Shown: positions 27,718 to 37,325 of the stretch, in pieces | Layout: each line of letters opens with the position of its first letter | Position numbering within the stretch: the stretch's first letter is position 1 | DNA from: Actinomycetota bacterium | GTDB lineage: Bacteria > Actinomycetota > Thermoleophilia > UBA2241 | NCBI GenBank assembly: GCA_012514235.1 | Contig: JAAZAR010000105.1 | Location: forward strand, 1 to 64,000 | Length of the DNA stretch: 64,000 nucleotides | Reading direction: 5' to 3' | Position numbers and translations under genes: made by a program | Notes under the pieces: generated by a model | Seen by the model: only the letters and a program-made list of their open reading frames with translations | Told to the model about the DNA's origin: nothing | Database searches by the model: none

Positions 27718-29700
27718 TCAGACCGGCTGTCCGCTGTCGAGCATCTTGACCCCGTTGGCCTGCAACCAGGCGGCCGTCAGGTCGAGCAGCGGATGCGGCG
27801 GGATGAAGAGCACCGTCGCATCCCGGCCCCTCGTCAAGAGCACGCGGTAGGCGTTCAGCCGAAGCCGGAAGGGGTCCTTCACATGGCTGCCGCGCTGGTG
27901 CCGCTTGGCGTACTCGTTGGACCATTCTTCGGTGCCGTTGAGATCCCTGACCCGGATGAAGTCCGTGCCCCACGCCAGAAGCACGGCGTCGAGCTCTAAT
28001 CCCTGTGCGCCGAACTCGGTGACGCACTGCGCGAGGTTGCGACAGGAGCGCTGGTCGCCGTCGCCCTCGCCGTACCACGGGCCGAGCTGCACTCGCTGCG
28101 TCGCATGCCAGCCGTTGGGGATGCCCCATTCGCGCTCGAGCACCTTGTCGCGCGACGACGCGAGGAGGCCGAAGCGAGCCTCCGGCGCTTCCGCGTAGCG
28201 GTTGCGGAGGTAGCTCTTGGCGACCTCGAGGTCGCGCGTCATCCGGAGATGATAGCCGGCAGCCTCCAGCCGAGCGGCGAGGTCCTGTCCGCGGGAGGCG
28301 TCGCCGCCCTCGAGGACGTTCTCGACCCAGTCATCGAGGTCTTGGGCGAAGTGGAAGCGGAGTTCGACGGTGAGCTCGAGGGCTGCGCTGGCCTCTGTGC
28401 GGCAAGGTAGGGGCGCGCCGGTCTGCGGATCGGGTCCGAAGTACTCATCCAGCACCTTCCGCGGTGCGTGCACCGTCCAGCTTTGGGCGTCGGCCGCCTT
28501 CTCGAGCGCGACGCGCCACTGTGCGAGACCGGCCTCCTCTCCCACGTGGATCTCCTGGCCGGAGCCGATGAGCCCCACGAGGACGCACCACTCCGGGATG
28601 CGCTCGCCGAAGTCGACGAATGCTTCGGGCTGGCTCTTGGGGAAGGGGAGACTGTGCTTGGCCATCACCTGCTCGAGGTCCCACGCGCGCTGTGCCTCGT
28701 CGTACACGATGACGTGCTGGGGCGGGATGGCCTTGCCGTCGCCGAGGTACTGCTTGACGTAGTTCTTGACGTCACGGACGAAGGTCTTGCCGCCTCCGCC
28801 GGCGCCGCGCAGCTCGTACTGCAGGACCTGAACGAGCGGACCGTTGCCGCTCAGGAAGATGGCAGGAGCGGGCGGCTTGCCGCCGGCGCGTTCCACCGCC
28901 AGGTCGTCGAGGGCTGGGTTGTGGACCGCACTGAGACCGACCAACGTCTTGCCGGAGCCCGGGACTCCAGTGACGAGCACGAGATGCCGCGAGCGCGTGC
29001 TCGCCGCCTCGTGAGCGATGCGCGCGATCTCGTCGATCGCGGGCTGCGTGTGTGCGCGCGCCTGGTGAATCGGGCGGATCGTGCCCTCGATGAACAACTC
29101 GCGCGCCGCTTGCACGAGCGTGGGGAGCGGGCAGTACGCGTCGCGCGCGAGGAACTCCTCAGCCGTAAGCGGTCCGTCTTCCCACGGGCGCTGGAGGTCG
29201 TTGATGAGCTGGTGTAGCGATGCCGGGCCGCAGATGTACACGCCGTCCCGAGCGCCGACGTAGCCGGGCGCCCGCGTGGGCACGACGACTGCGTGCACCT
29301 CGCGCTCGGTGCAGTGTTTGTGGTAGCAGCGGAGATTCCGTGCATAGGCTGCGGCTTGATCGAGATCTGCCTGGTCGGGCTCGACCTTTCCCTTCAGCTC
29401 GAGAACGACGACGGCGCCGTTGACGAGTAACACGACGTCCGGGCGCCGTGACTCCATCGGCAGCTCGTACTCGAGGATGGCCGTGTACTGCTCAGCGAGC
29501 TCGTCGATCTCGACGACTTTGCCGGTCTCTACCTGAATTTTGGGGATGGAGTCGTCCCACGCCCGGATCTGAGAATCTCCGGCCTCTCCCAAGAACTCCT
29601 CCAACGAGATGCGGACGATGCGTGGCTCGGCTTCGGAGAACGTGGGGAAATCGCTCTCCCAGCCGCAGCGCGCGCGTGCGGAATCGGCTTCAGACGTCAC
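27718..29700 (-). CDS. DUF2075 / Schlafen-3-like helicase-domain protein with N-terminal PD-(D/E)XK-like nuclease motif
   Basis: N-term RRPDVVLLVNGAVVVLELKGK; Walker A LVTGVPGSGKTLVGL; Walker B HVIVYDEAQRAWD; C-term AQCVTEFGAQGLELDAVLLAWGTDF...RLNAYRVLLTRGRDATVLFIP; GTG at 29700. Confidence 0.88.
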   Translation of the reverse strand: MTSEADSARARCGWESDFPTFSEAEPRIVRISLEEFLGEAGDSQIRAWDDSIPKIQVETGKVVEIDELAEQYTAILEYELPMESRRPDVVLLVNGAVVVLELKGKVEPDQADLDQAAAYARNLRCYHKHCTEREVHAVVVPTRAPGYVGARDGVYICGPASLHQLINDLQRPWEDGPLTAEEFLARDAYCPLPTLVQAARELFIEGTIRPIHQARAHTQPAIDEIARIAHEAASTRSRHLVLVTGVPGSGKTLVGLSAVHNPALDDLAVERAGGKPPAPAIFLSGNGPLVQVLQYELRGAGGGGKTFVRDVKNYVKQYLGDGKAIPPQHVIVYDEAQRAWDLEQVMAKHSLPFPKSQPEAFVDFGERIPEWCVLVGLIGSGQEIHVGEEAGLAQWRVALEKAADAQSWTVHAPRKVLDEYFGPDPQTGAPLPCRTEASAALELTVELRFHFAQDLDDWVENVLEGGDASRGQDLAARLEAAGYHLRMTRDLEVAKSYLRNRYAEAPEARFGLLASSRDKVLEREWGIPNGWHATQRVQLGPWYGEGDGDQRSCRNLAQCVTEFGAQGLELDAVLLAWGTDFIRVRDLNGTEEWSNEYAKRHQRGSHVKDPFRLRLNAYRVLLTRGRDATVLFIPPHPLLDLTAAWLQANGVKMLDSGQPV

Positions 29701-29866
29701 AAATCGCTCCGGTGGAGGCCCCTGCGCTGGCAGCGACGATACTAGTTGACATTGGGGACTGGCTTCAAGAGGACGGGCGCGCCGTCGGCTCAGCTCGCCG
29801 GCGCCTCGAAGAAGTCGAACGGGGGCGCGGCGACGAAGTTGCCCGCGGCGCTCCCGGCGCACATGC

Positions 29867-31164
29867 TTGCTCGCTGTCGTCGTTCCTCCGACCATCATCG
29901 GCAGCGCGGTCGGGGTGTCGCTGCTGCTGCTTCCGCTCGGCGGGTTCCACGGCATCCGCGCCAAGGACCACCGCGAGGGGTGGCTGCTCACGCAACGGGC
30001 AGGGCACAACCGCATCCCGAGCGTGGACGAGGCCACCACCGACGACCTGTGGTGGCGCGTGGTCGCGGATGCGTACGGCGGCGACCAGCTGACGCGTGTC
30101 GAGGTCGCCGCCACTGGCTCGCGGGCGCCGGTGCCACCGGGACTGGAGCGGCTGCCGCGGGCGGGCGAGTACTTCGTGTCGCCTGCCCTCGCCCGCCTGC
30201 TCGACGCGGTCCCGGCGGACGCCCTATGGGCCCGCTTCCCCGGGCGAGAGGCCGGCCTCGTCGGCGACGCCGCCCTCATGTCGCCCGACATGCTCCTCGC
30301 CGTGGTCGGCCGGCCCGCCTCCGAACTCGGTCGCGAGTCTGACGCCTGCGTGGTACGGAGCATCGAGGCGGCGCCCAAGGAGCACAGCTATTCGGACTTC
30401 CTGCGCATCGTGCTCGGGCTGGGCGCCGTCGGGCTGCTGATCCCGGTACTCGTCTTCGTCGCCACCTCCGCGCGCCTGGCCGCCGCCCGTGGCGAGGAGC
30501 GCTTCGCGGCGCTGCGTCTGGTCGGCGCCACGCCACGGCAGGTCAACGTGATCGCATCGGTGGAGACCGGCATCGCGGCGGTCGCGGGCACGTGCGTCGG
30601 CTCCGTCGCCTACTGGCTCCTCCGCCCGCTGGTTGCGCGGATCCCGTTCACCGGCGAGCCGTTCTTCCCCTCCGACCTGGGTCTCGGCTGGGCGACGATG
30701 CTCGCCGTGAGCCCGGGGGTGCCCGTCGCGGCCGTGCTCGTCAGCCTGCTCAGCCTGCGCCGCGTGCGCATCTCGCCGCTGGGGGTCACGCGCCGGCAGA
30801 CGCCTCGGCCGCCGCGGCGCGCCGCCTTGTCGGCGTCGTCAGCGGTCTCGGGATCCTGGCGACGGCCCGCCTTCTGCCCGACGGCGACGCCGGGATGTGG
30901 GCGATCCTCGTCGCCTTCGCCGTCATTATCGTCGGCCTCATGGTCGCCGGGCCCTGGTTCACCGTGGTCGGGGCGCGCCTGCTGGCGAAGCATGCCAGGC
31001 GCGACTCCACCCTCATCGCCGGCCGGCGTCTGAGCGACGATCCCGGCCGCGCTTTCCGTGCCATCAGCGGTCTGGTGCTCGCCGTGTTCTACGCGATGCT
31101 CGCCAAGGACGCCGCCGGCAACCAGCAGAAGATGGCCGGCGGCAACAAGCTCGTCGTGAAGTAG
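29867..31164 (+). pseudogene. ABC transporter permease (FtsX/MacB-like), frameshifted and truncated
   Basis: Frame A (29867 to ~30815): LLIPVLVFVATSARLAAARGEERFAALRLVGATPRQVNVIASVETGIAAVAGT; continues in another frame (from ~30800 to 31164): RRLVGVVSGLGILATARLLPDGDAGMWAILVAFAVIIVGLMVAGPWFTVVGARLLAKHARRDSTLIAGRRLSDDPGRAFRAISGLVLAVF then an unrelated-looking end. Confidence 0.7.
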
Positions 31165-31272
31165 CGGAGACAGTGACGACGGGCCCTCGGGGGTGCGTCG
31201 ACGTTCCCCTCCCGTCTCCGGCAGGGTAGATTTGGAGCACGGCTCCTTCTCTGCTTTCGGAGGTGTGTGACC

Positions 31273-32331
31273 ATGGGTTCGTCTCGCAAAGCCCCCGTCT
31301 TCCTGCTCTTGCTCGCCGCGCTCCTGCTCACGCTGGCCGTGGTCGCGCCACTGGCCGCCGCGGACAACAACAAGCCGCTCGCGCCGAACGCGGTCGGCGA
31401 GAAGGCGTACTGGTACGTAGACCAGCTGACCCGCGTCGACAACGGCGACGGCACGTACACCGGCCTGCGGCGGCAGGCGGGCACTCCCGGCGAGGTCGCG
31501 GCCGCCGAGAAGATCGCGGCCTGGTTCGGTGCCGCCGGCTACCAGCCGACCATGCAGCCGTTCACCTACGTGCGCGGCGGCACGACCTACGCTTCGCAGA
31601 ACGTGGTCGCGTGGCGTCCCGCCGATCTGAAGCGCAGGGGCGAGCCCACGCCGCTCGTCATCGTCGGGGCGCACTACGACGCCGTGACGGCCGGCCAGGG
31701 CGCCGACGACAACGCGTCCGGCGTCGGCGTCATGCTCGAGGTGGCGGAGCGCCTCGCGCACTTCAAGATCGACTACGACATCGTCTTCGTCGCCTTCGGC
31801 GCCGAGGAGGTCGGCCTCCGCGGCTCCACCTACTTCGCGAACCAGCTGTCCGCGGCCGACGTGCAGCGCGCCATCTGCATGGTCAACTTCGATTCGCTGC
31901 TCGTCGGCGACAAGCTCTACATCCACGCCGGCGCCAACGGCAAGACGTGGGCACGCGACGCCATGCTCCGGCTGATCCGCCTGCACAAGCTGCCGATCGA
32001 GATCCAGCCCGGGCTGTACCTGGTCGAGCATCCGGGCGCCGACCCCGGCTACGCCGCAGGCTTCACGCCTGACGGCTTCAGCGACTACACCGCCTTCAAT
32101 CGGGCGGGCATCCCCGTGGCCGCTTTCGAATCCACCAACTGGGAGATCGGCGATCTGGACGGCTACACCCAGACCGAGGAGTACGGTTCGTTCTGGCATA
32201 CGCCCAGCGACACGATCGCGGCGATCGAGGCGCGCTACCCCGAGCGCCCCATGGAGCGCCTGCATGCGTTCACCACGGTGGTCTTCGAGTTCCTCAAGCA
32301 TCTCAACCCCATGCAGGTGACCGTGCAGTGA
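31273..32331 (+). CDS. secreted M28-family zinc metallopeptidase
   Basis: Signal peptide; PLVIVGAHYDAVTAGQGADDNASGVGVMLEVAERL...IVFVAFGAEEVGLRGSTYFANQL...HTPSDTIAAIEARY. Confidence 0.92.
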   Translation: MGSSRKAPVFLLLLAALLLTLAVVAPLAAADNNKPLAPNAVGEKAYWYVDQLTRVDNGDGTYTGLRRQAGTPGEVAAAEKIAAWFGAAGYQPTMQPFTYVRGGTTYASQNVVAWRPADLKRRGEPTPLVIVGAHYDAVTAGQGADDNASGVGVMLEVAERLAHFKIDYDIVFVAFGAEEVGLRGSTYFANQLSAADVQRAICMVNFDSLLVGDKLYIHAGANGKTWARDAMLRLIRLHKLPIEIQPGLYLVEHPGADPGYAAGFTPDGFSDYTAFNRAGIPVAAFESTNWEIGDLDGYTQTEEYGSFWHTPSDTIAAIEARYPERPMERLHAFTTVVFEFLKHLNPMQVTVQ

Positions 32332-32368
32332 GTCGGACGCGGCCTGGGCGCGGGCTTGCTCTGATGAC

Positions 32369-32406
32369 GACGAGGGCGGGGCGCCGTGAGGCGCCCCGCC
32401 CTCGTC
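32369..32406. terminator. perfect 17-bp hairpin between convergent genes
   Basis: gacgagggcggggcgcc gtga ggcgccccgccctcgtc. Confidence 0.8.
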
Positions 32407-32464
32407 TCCTCATCACTCACCGCCGGCGCGGCCGTCCGGTATCGGCCGAGTCCGGCCGGGCAGC

Positions 32465-33355
32465 TCAGGCCGCCGCCGACGACCCGTGCTCGACCTTGCT
32501 GAGGTCCAGGTGCCCGGCCTCGAGCCACTGGTGGAACGTCATGAGGCCGGGGTGGATGCGCCTGAGCTTCGCCACGTCCGGCTCGTAGTGGGCGTAGCTC
32601 TGGAACCAGCGGTACATGCCGCGCGCGTGGCGGTCCTTGACCTCGCCGAGAGCGATCTGCTCGTAGCGCACATGCTCGCCGAGGACGTCGCTCATCATCG
32701 CGCAGGCGGCGGCGAAGCTGAGGCGGTCGGCGCCGAGCTCGACCGGCCCGGCGCCGAAGGCGCGCGGCCGGTCAAAGGCGAGGCGCGTCAGCGTCCCCAC
32801 GTCCTCCACGGCGATCCAGTGGACCTCGGTCGTCTCGGGCAGCGGCATGCGCAGTACCAGTCCGCTGTCGTCCTCGCGGCGCAGGGCGAACTCGTCGATG
32901 TTCTCCATGAAGAACGCCGGACGCAGCAGCGTGAGCGGCAGGTCGAACCGCTGCAGGAGCCGCTCGACGCCCCAGATGCCCTTCGCCTCCACCTCCTTGT
33001 CCTGCTCGGGGTCTCCCACGGAGGAGTAGACAAAGCGCGTCACGCCGGCCCGCACCGACGCCCACGCGAGGTTCCGCACCTGGCGCAGCTCCGCCTGCAG
33101 GCCGCCCTCGTCGAACGGGGTGAAGGCGCCGAACACGGACGCGGCACCCGCCAGGTCCCGCACGACGACCTCCGGGTTCAGGAGGTTGTCGTTCAGCACC
33201 TCGACGCCGTCGTCCACGAGCGCCCGTGCCGCCGGGGACCAGCGGTTGTGGGTGAGGGCGCGGACGGCGCGGCCGTGCTGCTTGAGCGTCCGCGCCACCG
33301 AGCCGCCCTGGTCGCCCAGGGAGCCGGCCACCACGGTGAAGCCCTCGGCGATCAT
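32465..33355 (-). CDS. NmrA-like NAD(P)-binding family protein
   Basis: FTVVAGSLGDQGGSVARTLKQHGRAVRALTHNRWSPAARALVDDGVEVLNDNLLNPEVVVRDLAGAASVFGAFTPFDEGG...FVYSSVGDPEQDKEVEAKGIWGVERLLQRFDLPLTLLRPAFFMEN. Confidence 0.9.
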   Translation of the reverse strand: MIAEGFTVVAGSLGDQGGSVARTLKQHGRAVRALTHNRWSPAARALVDDGVEVLNDNLLNPEVVVRDLAGAASVFGAFTPFDEGGLQAELRQVRNLAWASVRAGVTRFVYSSVGDPEQDKEVEAKGIWGVERLLQRFDLPLTLLRPAFFMENIDEFALRREDDSGLVLRMPLPETTEVHWIAVEDVGTLTRLAFDRPRAFGAGPVELGADRLSFAAACAMMSDVLGEHVRYEQIALGEVKDRHARGMYRWFQSYAHYEPDVAKLRRIHPGLMTFHQWLEAGHLDLSKVEHGSSAAA

Positions 33356-33733
33356 CGGGCGGCTCCCTCAAGCGCCCCGCCTGCAGGGGGCGTCGACCGC
33401 GCGGGCGGCGCCTGCGGCTCCCGCGCGGTCGCTCGCCGCACAGTCTCCGACGGCTCGGCATCCGGACGGGATGACGCGGGTGATAGGCGTCTCATCGCTC
33501 TCCTCCGCTCACTCGGGGCGGCACACGCCGGCCCGCGGGCTCCTCGTGGTGCAACACTCGTCAGCTTCCCGGCCCGGGCCCGGCGCAACCGTCGACGCAG
33601 GCTGTTCGGCCTGCCTCTCCAGCCTGCGTCTACGCCCGCGCCACCCGCTGCCGTGTGCGCGGGCAGAACCCTCTCAGAGTGGCCCGCGCCGTCGGCAGAG
33701 TCGCGCGGGCCCGCCGACGTGGAGGGAGGACCC

Positions 33734-34207
33734 ATGACCGTCATCGAGCGGAGCATCCGCATCGAGGAGAAGCCGGAGACCGTGTTCCGGATCCTCACCG
33801 ACCTCAAGCTCATCCCGCGGTGGGCTGTGATCGCGCAGGACACGTACGTCCGTCCGGAGCAGCCGCTGTCCGGGGCAGGGCAGGAGTTCCACTGGACCAT
33901 CCGGGTGGCCGGCATGGACCTGGAGACCGACTGGGTGGTCACCGGGTTCGACCCGCCGCGAGCCGTGAGCTACTCCGTCACCTCGGGGCACCAGGGCAGG
34001 CTGGAGATGAAGCAGCGGGTCCTCGACGCGGGTGACGGCGCGAGCCGCGTAGAGCTCGAGGTCGACTACGACCTGCCGTACGGGTTCCTGGGCGAGGCGC
34101 TCGACAAGGTGGTGGTGGAGCACCGCAACCAAGCCGTGGTGGAGCGGTCGCTCCGGAACCTCAAGGACCTGGTGGAGGCGATCAAGGACTACGCGCGGGC
34201 CGCGTAG
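33734..34207 (+). CDS. SRPBCC-family protein
   Basis: MTVIERSIRIEEKPETVFRILTDLKLIPRWAVIAQDTYVRPEQPLSGAGQEFHWTIRVAGMDLETDWVVTGFDPPRAVSYSVTSG. Confidence 0.88.
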   Translation: MTVIERSIRIEEKPETVFRILTDLKLIPRWAVIAQDTYVRPEQPLSGAGQEFHWTIRVAGMDLETDWVVTGFDPPRAVSYSVTSGHQGRLEMKQRVLDAGDGASRVELEVDYDLPYGFLGEALDKVVVEHRNQAVVERSLRNLKDLVEAIKDYARAA

Positions 34208-34253
34208 CACCAGGCGGCGTAGCGGACGCCGCGTGCGCCGCCCCGGACAGAGC

Positions 34254-34293
34254 ACGGCGGCGGGGAGGACGTCGCCGTCCGCCCCGCCGCCGT
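34254..34293. terminator. 12-bp hairpin with extended loop stem between convergent genes
   Basis: acggcggcgggg aggacgtcgccgtccg ccccgccgccgt. Confidence 0.65.
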
Positions 34294-34328
34294 CGTGAAG
34301 CGCCGCTCTCCCGGACGCTCTCCTGCCG

Positions 34329-34700
34329 TCACGCAGCCCTGCGGTGCCGGCGCCGCTCCTCCTCTGCCGTCTCTTCGGTGGTGCCGGAGGACCCGAAGCC
34401 GGGGCTGCCCTCGGACCCGATCGTGCTTCCGGTCGTCCTGCTCTCGCCGAACCCGTACTCGGTACGGCTCCCGCGGGCACGGCTCAGCGTCGCCGCGACC
34501 ATCGGGATGGCGACCAGACCGCCGAGGCCGACGATGATGTAGATGACGCGCTCGCCGGTGGTCGCGGTCTGCGTGGCCGAGTCAGCGAAGATCCAGGCCA
34601 CGAGGTTCCACTCGAACAGGCCGACCAGCAGCCAGTTGACCGCGCCGATGATGGCGAGGACCAGACCTAGGCGACCTATCCAGTCGTAAGGGTTCCGCAT
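34329..34700 (-). CDS. DUF378-like small membrane protein
   Basis: MRNPYDWIGRLGLVLAIIGAVNWLLVGLFEWNLVAWIFADSATQTATTGERVIYIIVGLGGLVAIPMV. Confidence 0.88.
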   Translation of the reverse strand: MRNPYDWIGRLGLVLAIIGAVNWLLVGLFEWNLVAWIFADSATQTATTGERVIYIIVGLGGLVAIPMVAATLSRARGSRTEYGFGESRTTGSTIGSEGSPGFGSSGTTEETAEEERRRHRRAA

Positions 34701-34879
34701 GCCGTCCACCCTCTCGTGTCCGTGACGAAGCCGTGCTCGTGCGCTCCTGTGCGGCGCCGCGACCCCGCCCCTTTCTCAGGTGCTTCCCGGGCAGAGGCGG
34801 GCCAAACGACCTCGCGTGGAGGAACGGCGACGAGGAAGGGCGATCGGGCGGCTCGGCGGCGCGGGCGTGCGCGGCTCCT

Positions 34880-35866
34880 TCAGGCCCTCCGGTCACGACG
34901 GGCGCGCAGGTAGGCGACGAGCAGGGCGTCGCGTTCCGCGACCAGCTCGTCGTAGGTGCGCGCCCCCTTCTCCTCCGCGAGGCCGGCGTCGAGCGCCGGG
35001 CCGGTCTCGGGCGGGAACTCCGTCCAGGTGGCGAGGTCGCGCAGCATGCCTTCCTTCACCGTCGCAAGGTGCTCCACGTGGCCGACGATGCCCTCCGTGC
35101 CGCCGCCGAGGTCGTAGAGGAGGTGCGGCCCCATCGCCGCCCAGCGCAAGCCCGGACCGGAGCTGACCGCCTTGTCCACGTCCTCGACGGTGGCGACGCC
35201 GCGCAGCACGAGGTCCACGGCCTCCCGCCACAAGGCGGCGGAGAGCCGGTTGGCGAGGTAGCCGGGGATATCACGCGTGAGCTTGACCGGCTCCTTGCCG
35301 ACGGCCGCGTAGAACGTGAAGGCGCGCTCGAGCGCCTCCGGCGCGGTCAGCGCGCCCGGCGCCAGCTCCACGAGGGGCACCAGGTGCGGCGGGTTGTACG
35401 GATGGGCGGCGAGGCACCGCTCCGGGTGCGCCGCCGCCGTCTGGATGTCGCTGATGGAGAGGCCCGACGAGCTCGTGCAGATGACCGCGTCGGGCGGCGC
35501 GGCCTTGGCGATCTCCGCGAACACGAGCCGCTTGAGCGCGAGATCCTCGCGGACGCCCTCCTGCACGTGGCGCACGCCGGCGACGGCCGCTGCGAGATCG
35601 TCGGTTGCCGTCAGGGCCGCGGCGCCGCGCTCGGCCGTCGCTGCGCTCGCCAGGCCGCTCCCGGCGAGGAACCGGGCCGCCGCTGCCGCCCGCTCTGCGG
35701 CGGCGTCCAGCCGGGCGGCATCCACGTCCTGCAGCCGCACCTCGAGCCCCGCGGCTGCGAAGAGGCCGGCCCAGCTCGCTCCGGTCAGGCCGGCCCCGAT
35801 GACCGCCACGGGCCCGCGTGCGCCGCCTCCGTCTTCCCTGATCGCCTCGCAGCCGCCATTCGCCAT
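34880..35866 (-). CDS. 3-hydroxyacyl-CoA dehydrogenase NAD-binding family protein
   Basis: PVAVIGAGLTGASWAGLFAAAGLEVRLQDVDAARLDAA...SSSGLSISDIQTAAAHPERCLAAHPYNPPHLVPLVELAPG...GYLANRLSAALWREAVDLVLRGVATVEDVDKAVSSGPGLRWAAMGP. Confidence 0.92.
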   Translation of the reverse strand: MANGGCEAIREDGGGARGPVAVIGAGLTGASWAGLFAAAGLEVRLQDVDAARLDAAAERAAAAARFLAGSGLASAATAERGAAALTATDDLAAAVAGVRHVQEGVREDLALKRLVFAEIAKAAPPDAVICTSSSGLSISDIQTAAAHPERCLAAHPYNPPHLVPLVELAPGALTAPEALERAFTFYAAVGKEPVKLTRDIPGYLANRLSAALWREAVDLVLRGVATVEDVDKAVSSGPGLRWAAMGPHLLYDLGGGTEGIVGHVEHLATVKEGMLRDLATWTEFPPETGPALDAGLAEEKGARTYDELVAERDALLVAYLRARRDRRA

Positions 35867-35989
35867 GTCGCGCCCCCTCTGCGTCGGTTGCGAAGATACT
35901 ACTGCGGGGCGGGGGCTACCTCGGGCAGCGGCGGCTCGAGCTGCATGGCTGAGCGGCGTCAGCCTGGCGGATGGGCGGTGAGGGCGGCG

Positions 35990-36832
35990 TCAGGCGCCGG
36001 GAGTGAACCGGGCCACGTCGGGCTCGGGGAGCGGCGTCCACGAGCCCGCGACTCCCTCGTGGCGCGCGCCCAGCTCGACGTGCAGGCGCGCGATCCCGAA
36101 GTCCATGTGCGCGGTTCGGTAGAGCTTGTCGGCGCGCCCCATGACGAGCGAATCCCCGTCCAAACGGAAGCGCCAGGGCTGACGGTTCCCGCCCGACGGC
36201 GCCAGCCGGGCCGCCTGGACCGCGGAGACGGCCCAGGCGGGCCAGTCGCCGTCGAGGATGCCCGGCGCCAGCTTCTCGACGCTCAACCGGGCGGACGCCT
36301 TGGCGGAGATGCGCGCCGGGCGTCCGCCGTCGGTCTGCCGCTCGGCCGCGAAGCCGAGCGGCGTCACGGCGACGACGACCTCGCCCGGCGCCAGGTCGGC
36401 CAGCCGGTCTGCGGCCGCCCTGTCGACATCCCCGGCGATCCAGCACGTCCCGAGACCCAGGCGCGTGGCCTCGAGAATGAGTCCTTCCCCCAGGTAGCCC
36501 ACCGATTGCCCCACCTCCGGCGGCACATCGGTGGCGGCAGGGGCGCGTCCGATGAACGCGGCTGCGAGCGGCGTGCCGGCGACCCTACCGTAGCCGCCGG
36601 TCAGGCTCGTGAAGAGGCGGCGCTCAGGGTCGTCGACCAGTGCGACGCGGGCCGGCGCCGGTACCTCGCCCGGCCGCACCTGCGGTGAGCCGGGCGCGCC
36701 CGCCGGCGCGCTCGCCCCGTCGCAGAACACCTCGAGCCGCTCGCGGAGCTCCTCCGGCACGTCGCGGCCGTCGTACAGCCGGCACGAGACGCGCCGGCCG
36801 ATCATGTCGAACCAGTCGGGCCGCAGGTCCAT
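35990..36832 (-). CDS. nitroreductase-family protein
   Basis: IGRRVSCRLYDGRDVPEELRERLEVFC...GYLGEGLILEATRLGLGTCWIAGDVDRAAADRLADLAPGEVVVAVTPLGFAAE. Confidence 0.8.
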   Translation of the reverse strand: MDLRPDWFDMIGRRVSCRLYDGRDVPEELRERLEVFCDGASAPAGAPGSPQVRPGEVPAPARVALVDDPERRLFTSLTGGYGRVAGTPLAAAFIGRAPAATDVPPEVGQSVGYLGEGLILEATRLGLGTCWIAGDVDRAAADRLADLAPGEVVVAVTPLGFAAERQTDGGRPARISAKASARLSVEKLAPGILDGDWPAWAVSAVQAARLAPSGGNRQPWRFRLDGDSLVMGRADKLYRTAHMDFGIARLHVELGARHEGVAGSWTPLPEPDVARFTPGA

Positions 36833-37007
36833 GTCGCGATGATAGGGGCACCTTCAGGGTCGGTCCAGAGCGGCGGCGTCGACTCGCCCCCGCGGCGCTT
36901 CCGTCTCAGCCCCCACTTGCCCCGGGCGCGAACGGGTGTAGAGTGCGCGTGAACGCAGCATGGGATGCGGATGGAAAGGCCCGTCGGGGCCGGACTGGGG
37001 GCCATCA

Positions 37008-37235
37008 GTGTCCGTCGAAGCGGCACGGCGGCTGTTCGAGCGGGCGAGGTCTGACCCGGATTTCCTCTTTCGCATCGCCCTCATCGAGGATCCGGAGGAA
37101 CGCACCGCCGTGCTCGCAGCCGAGGGGTTCGACTGCACGACGCAAGAGATCGCCGACGTGTGCATGCAGCCGTTCGCGGCGCAGCCGCCTCGACGCCCGT
37201 CGTCCGCCGAGCCGCAGCCGCCCGGCGAGACCTAG
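37008..37235 (+). CDS. Nif11-like small protein (possible RiPP-leader-like)
   Basis: VSVEAARRLFERARSDPDFLFRIALIEDPEERTAVLAAEGFDCTTQEIADVCMQPFAAQPPRRPSS; Nif11 pattern, GTG start. Confidence 0.65.
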   Translation: MSVEAARRLFERARSDPDFLFRIALIEDPEERTAVLAAEGFDCTTQEIADVCMQPFAAQPPRRPSSAEPQPPGET

Positions 37236-37325
37236 CCGGGCGAAGAGCGCCGCTGTTCTCGCCCGGCCACCATCGGCGGCCGTCAGGCCGCTGCCTTCGG
37301 ACGCCCGGTCCTGTAGGCTTTGCTC

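Noticed and set aside
27718-30378. 886-aa version of the DUF2075 ORF
   Set aside because: The first ~226 residues are antisense to the FtsX remnant and non-homologous-looking; GTG 29700 with RBS is the better start.
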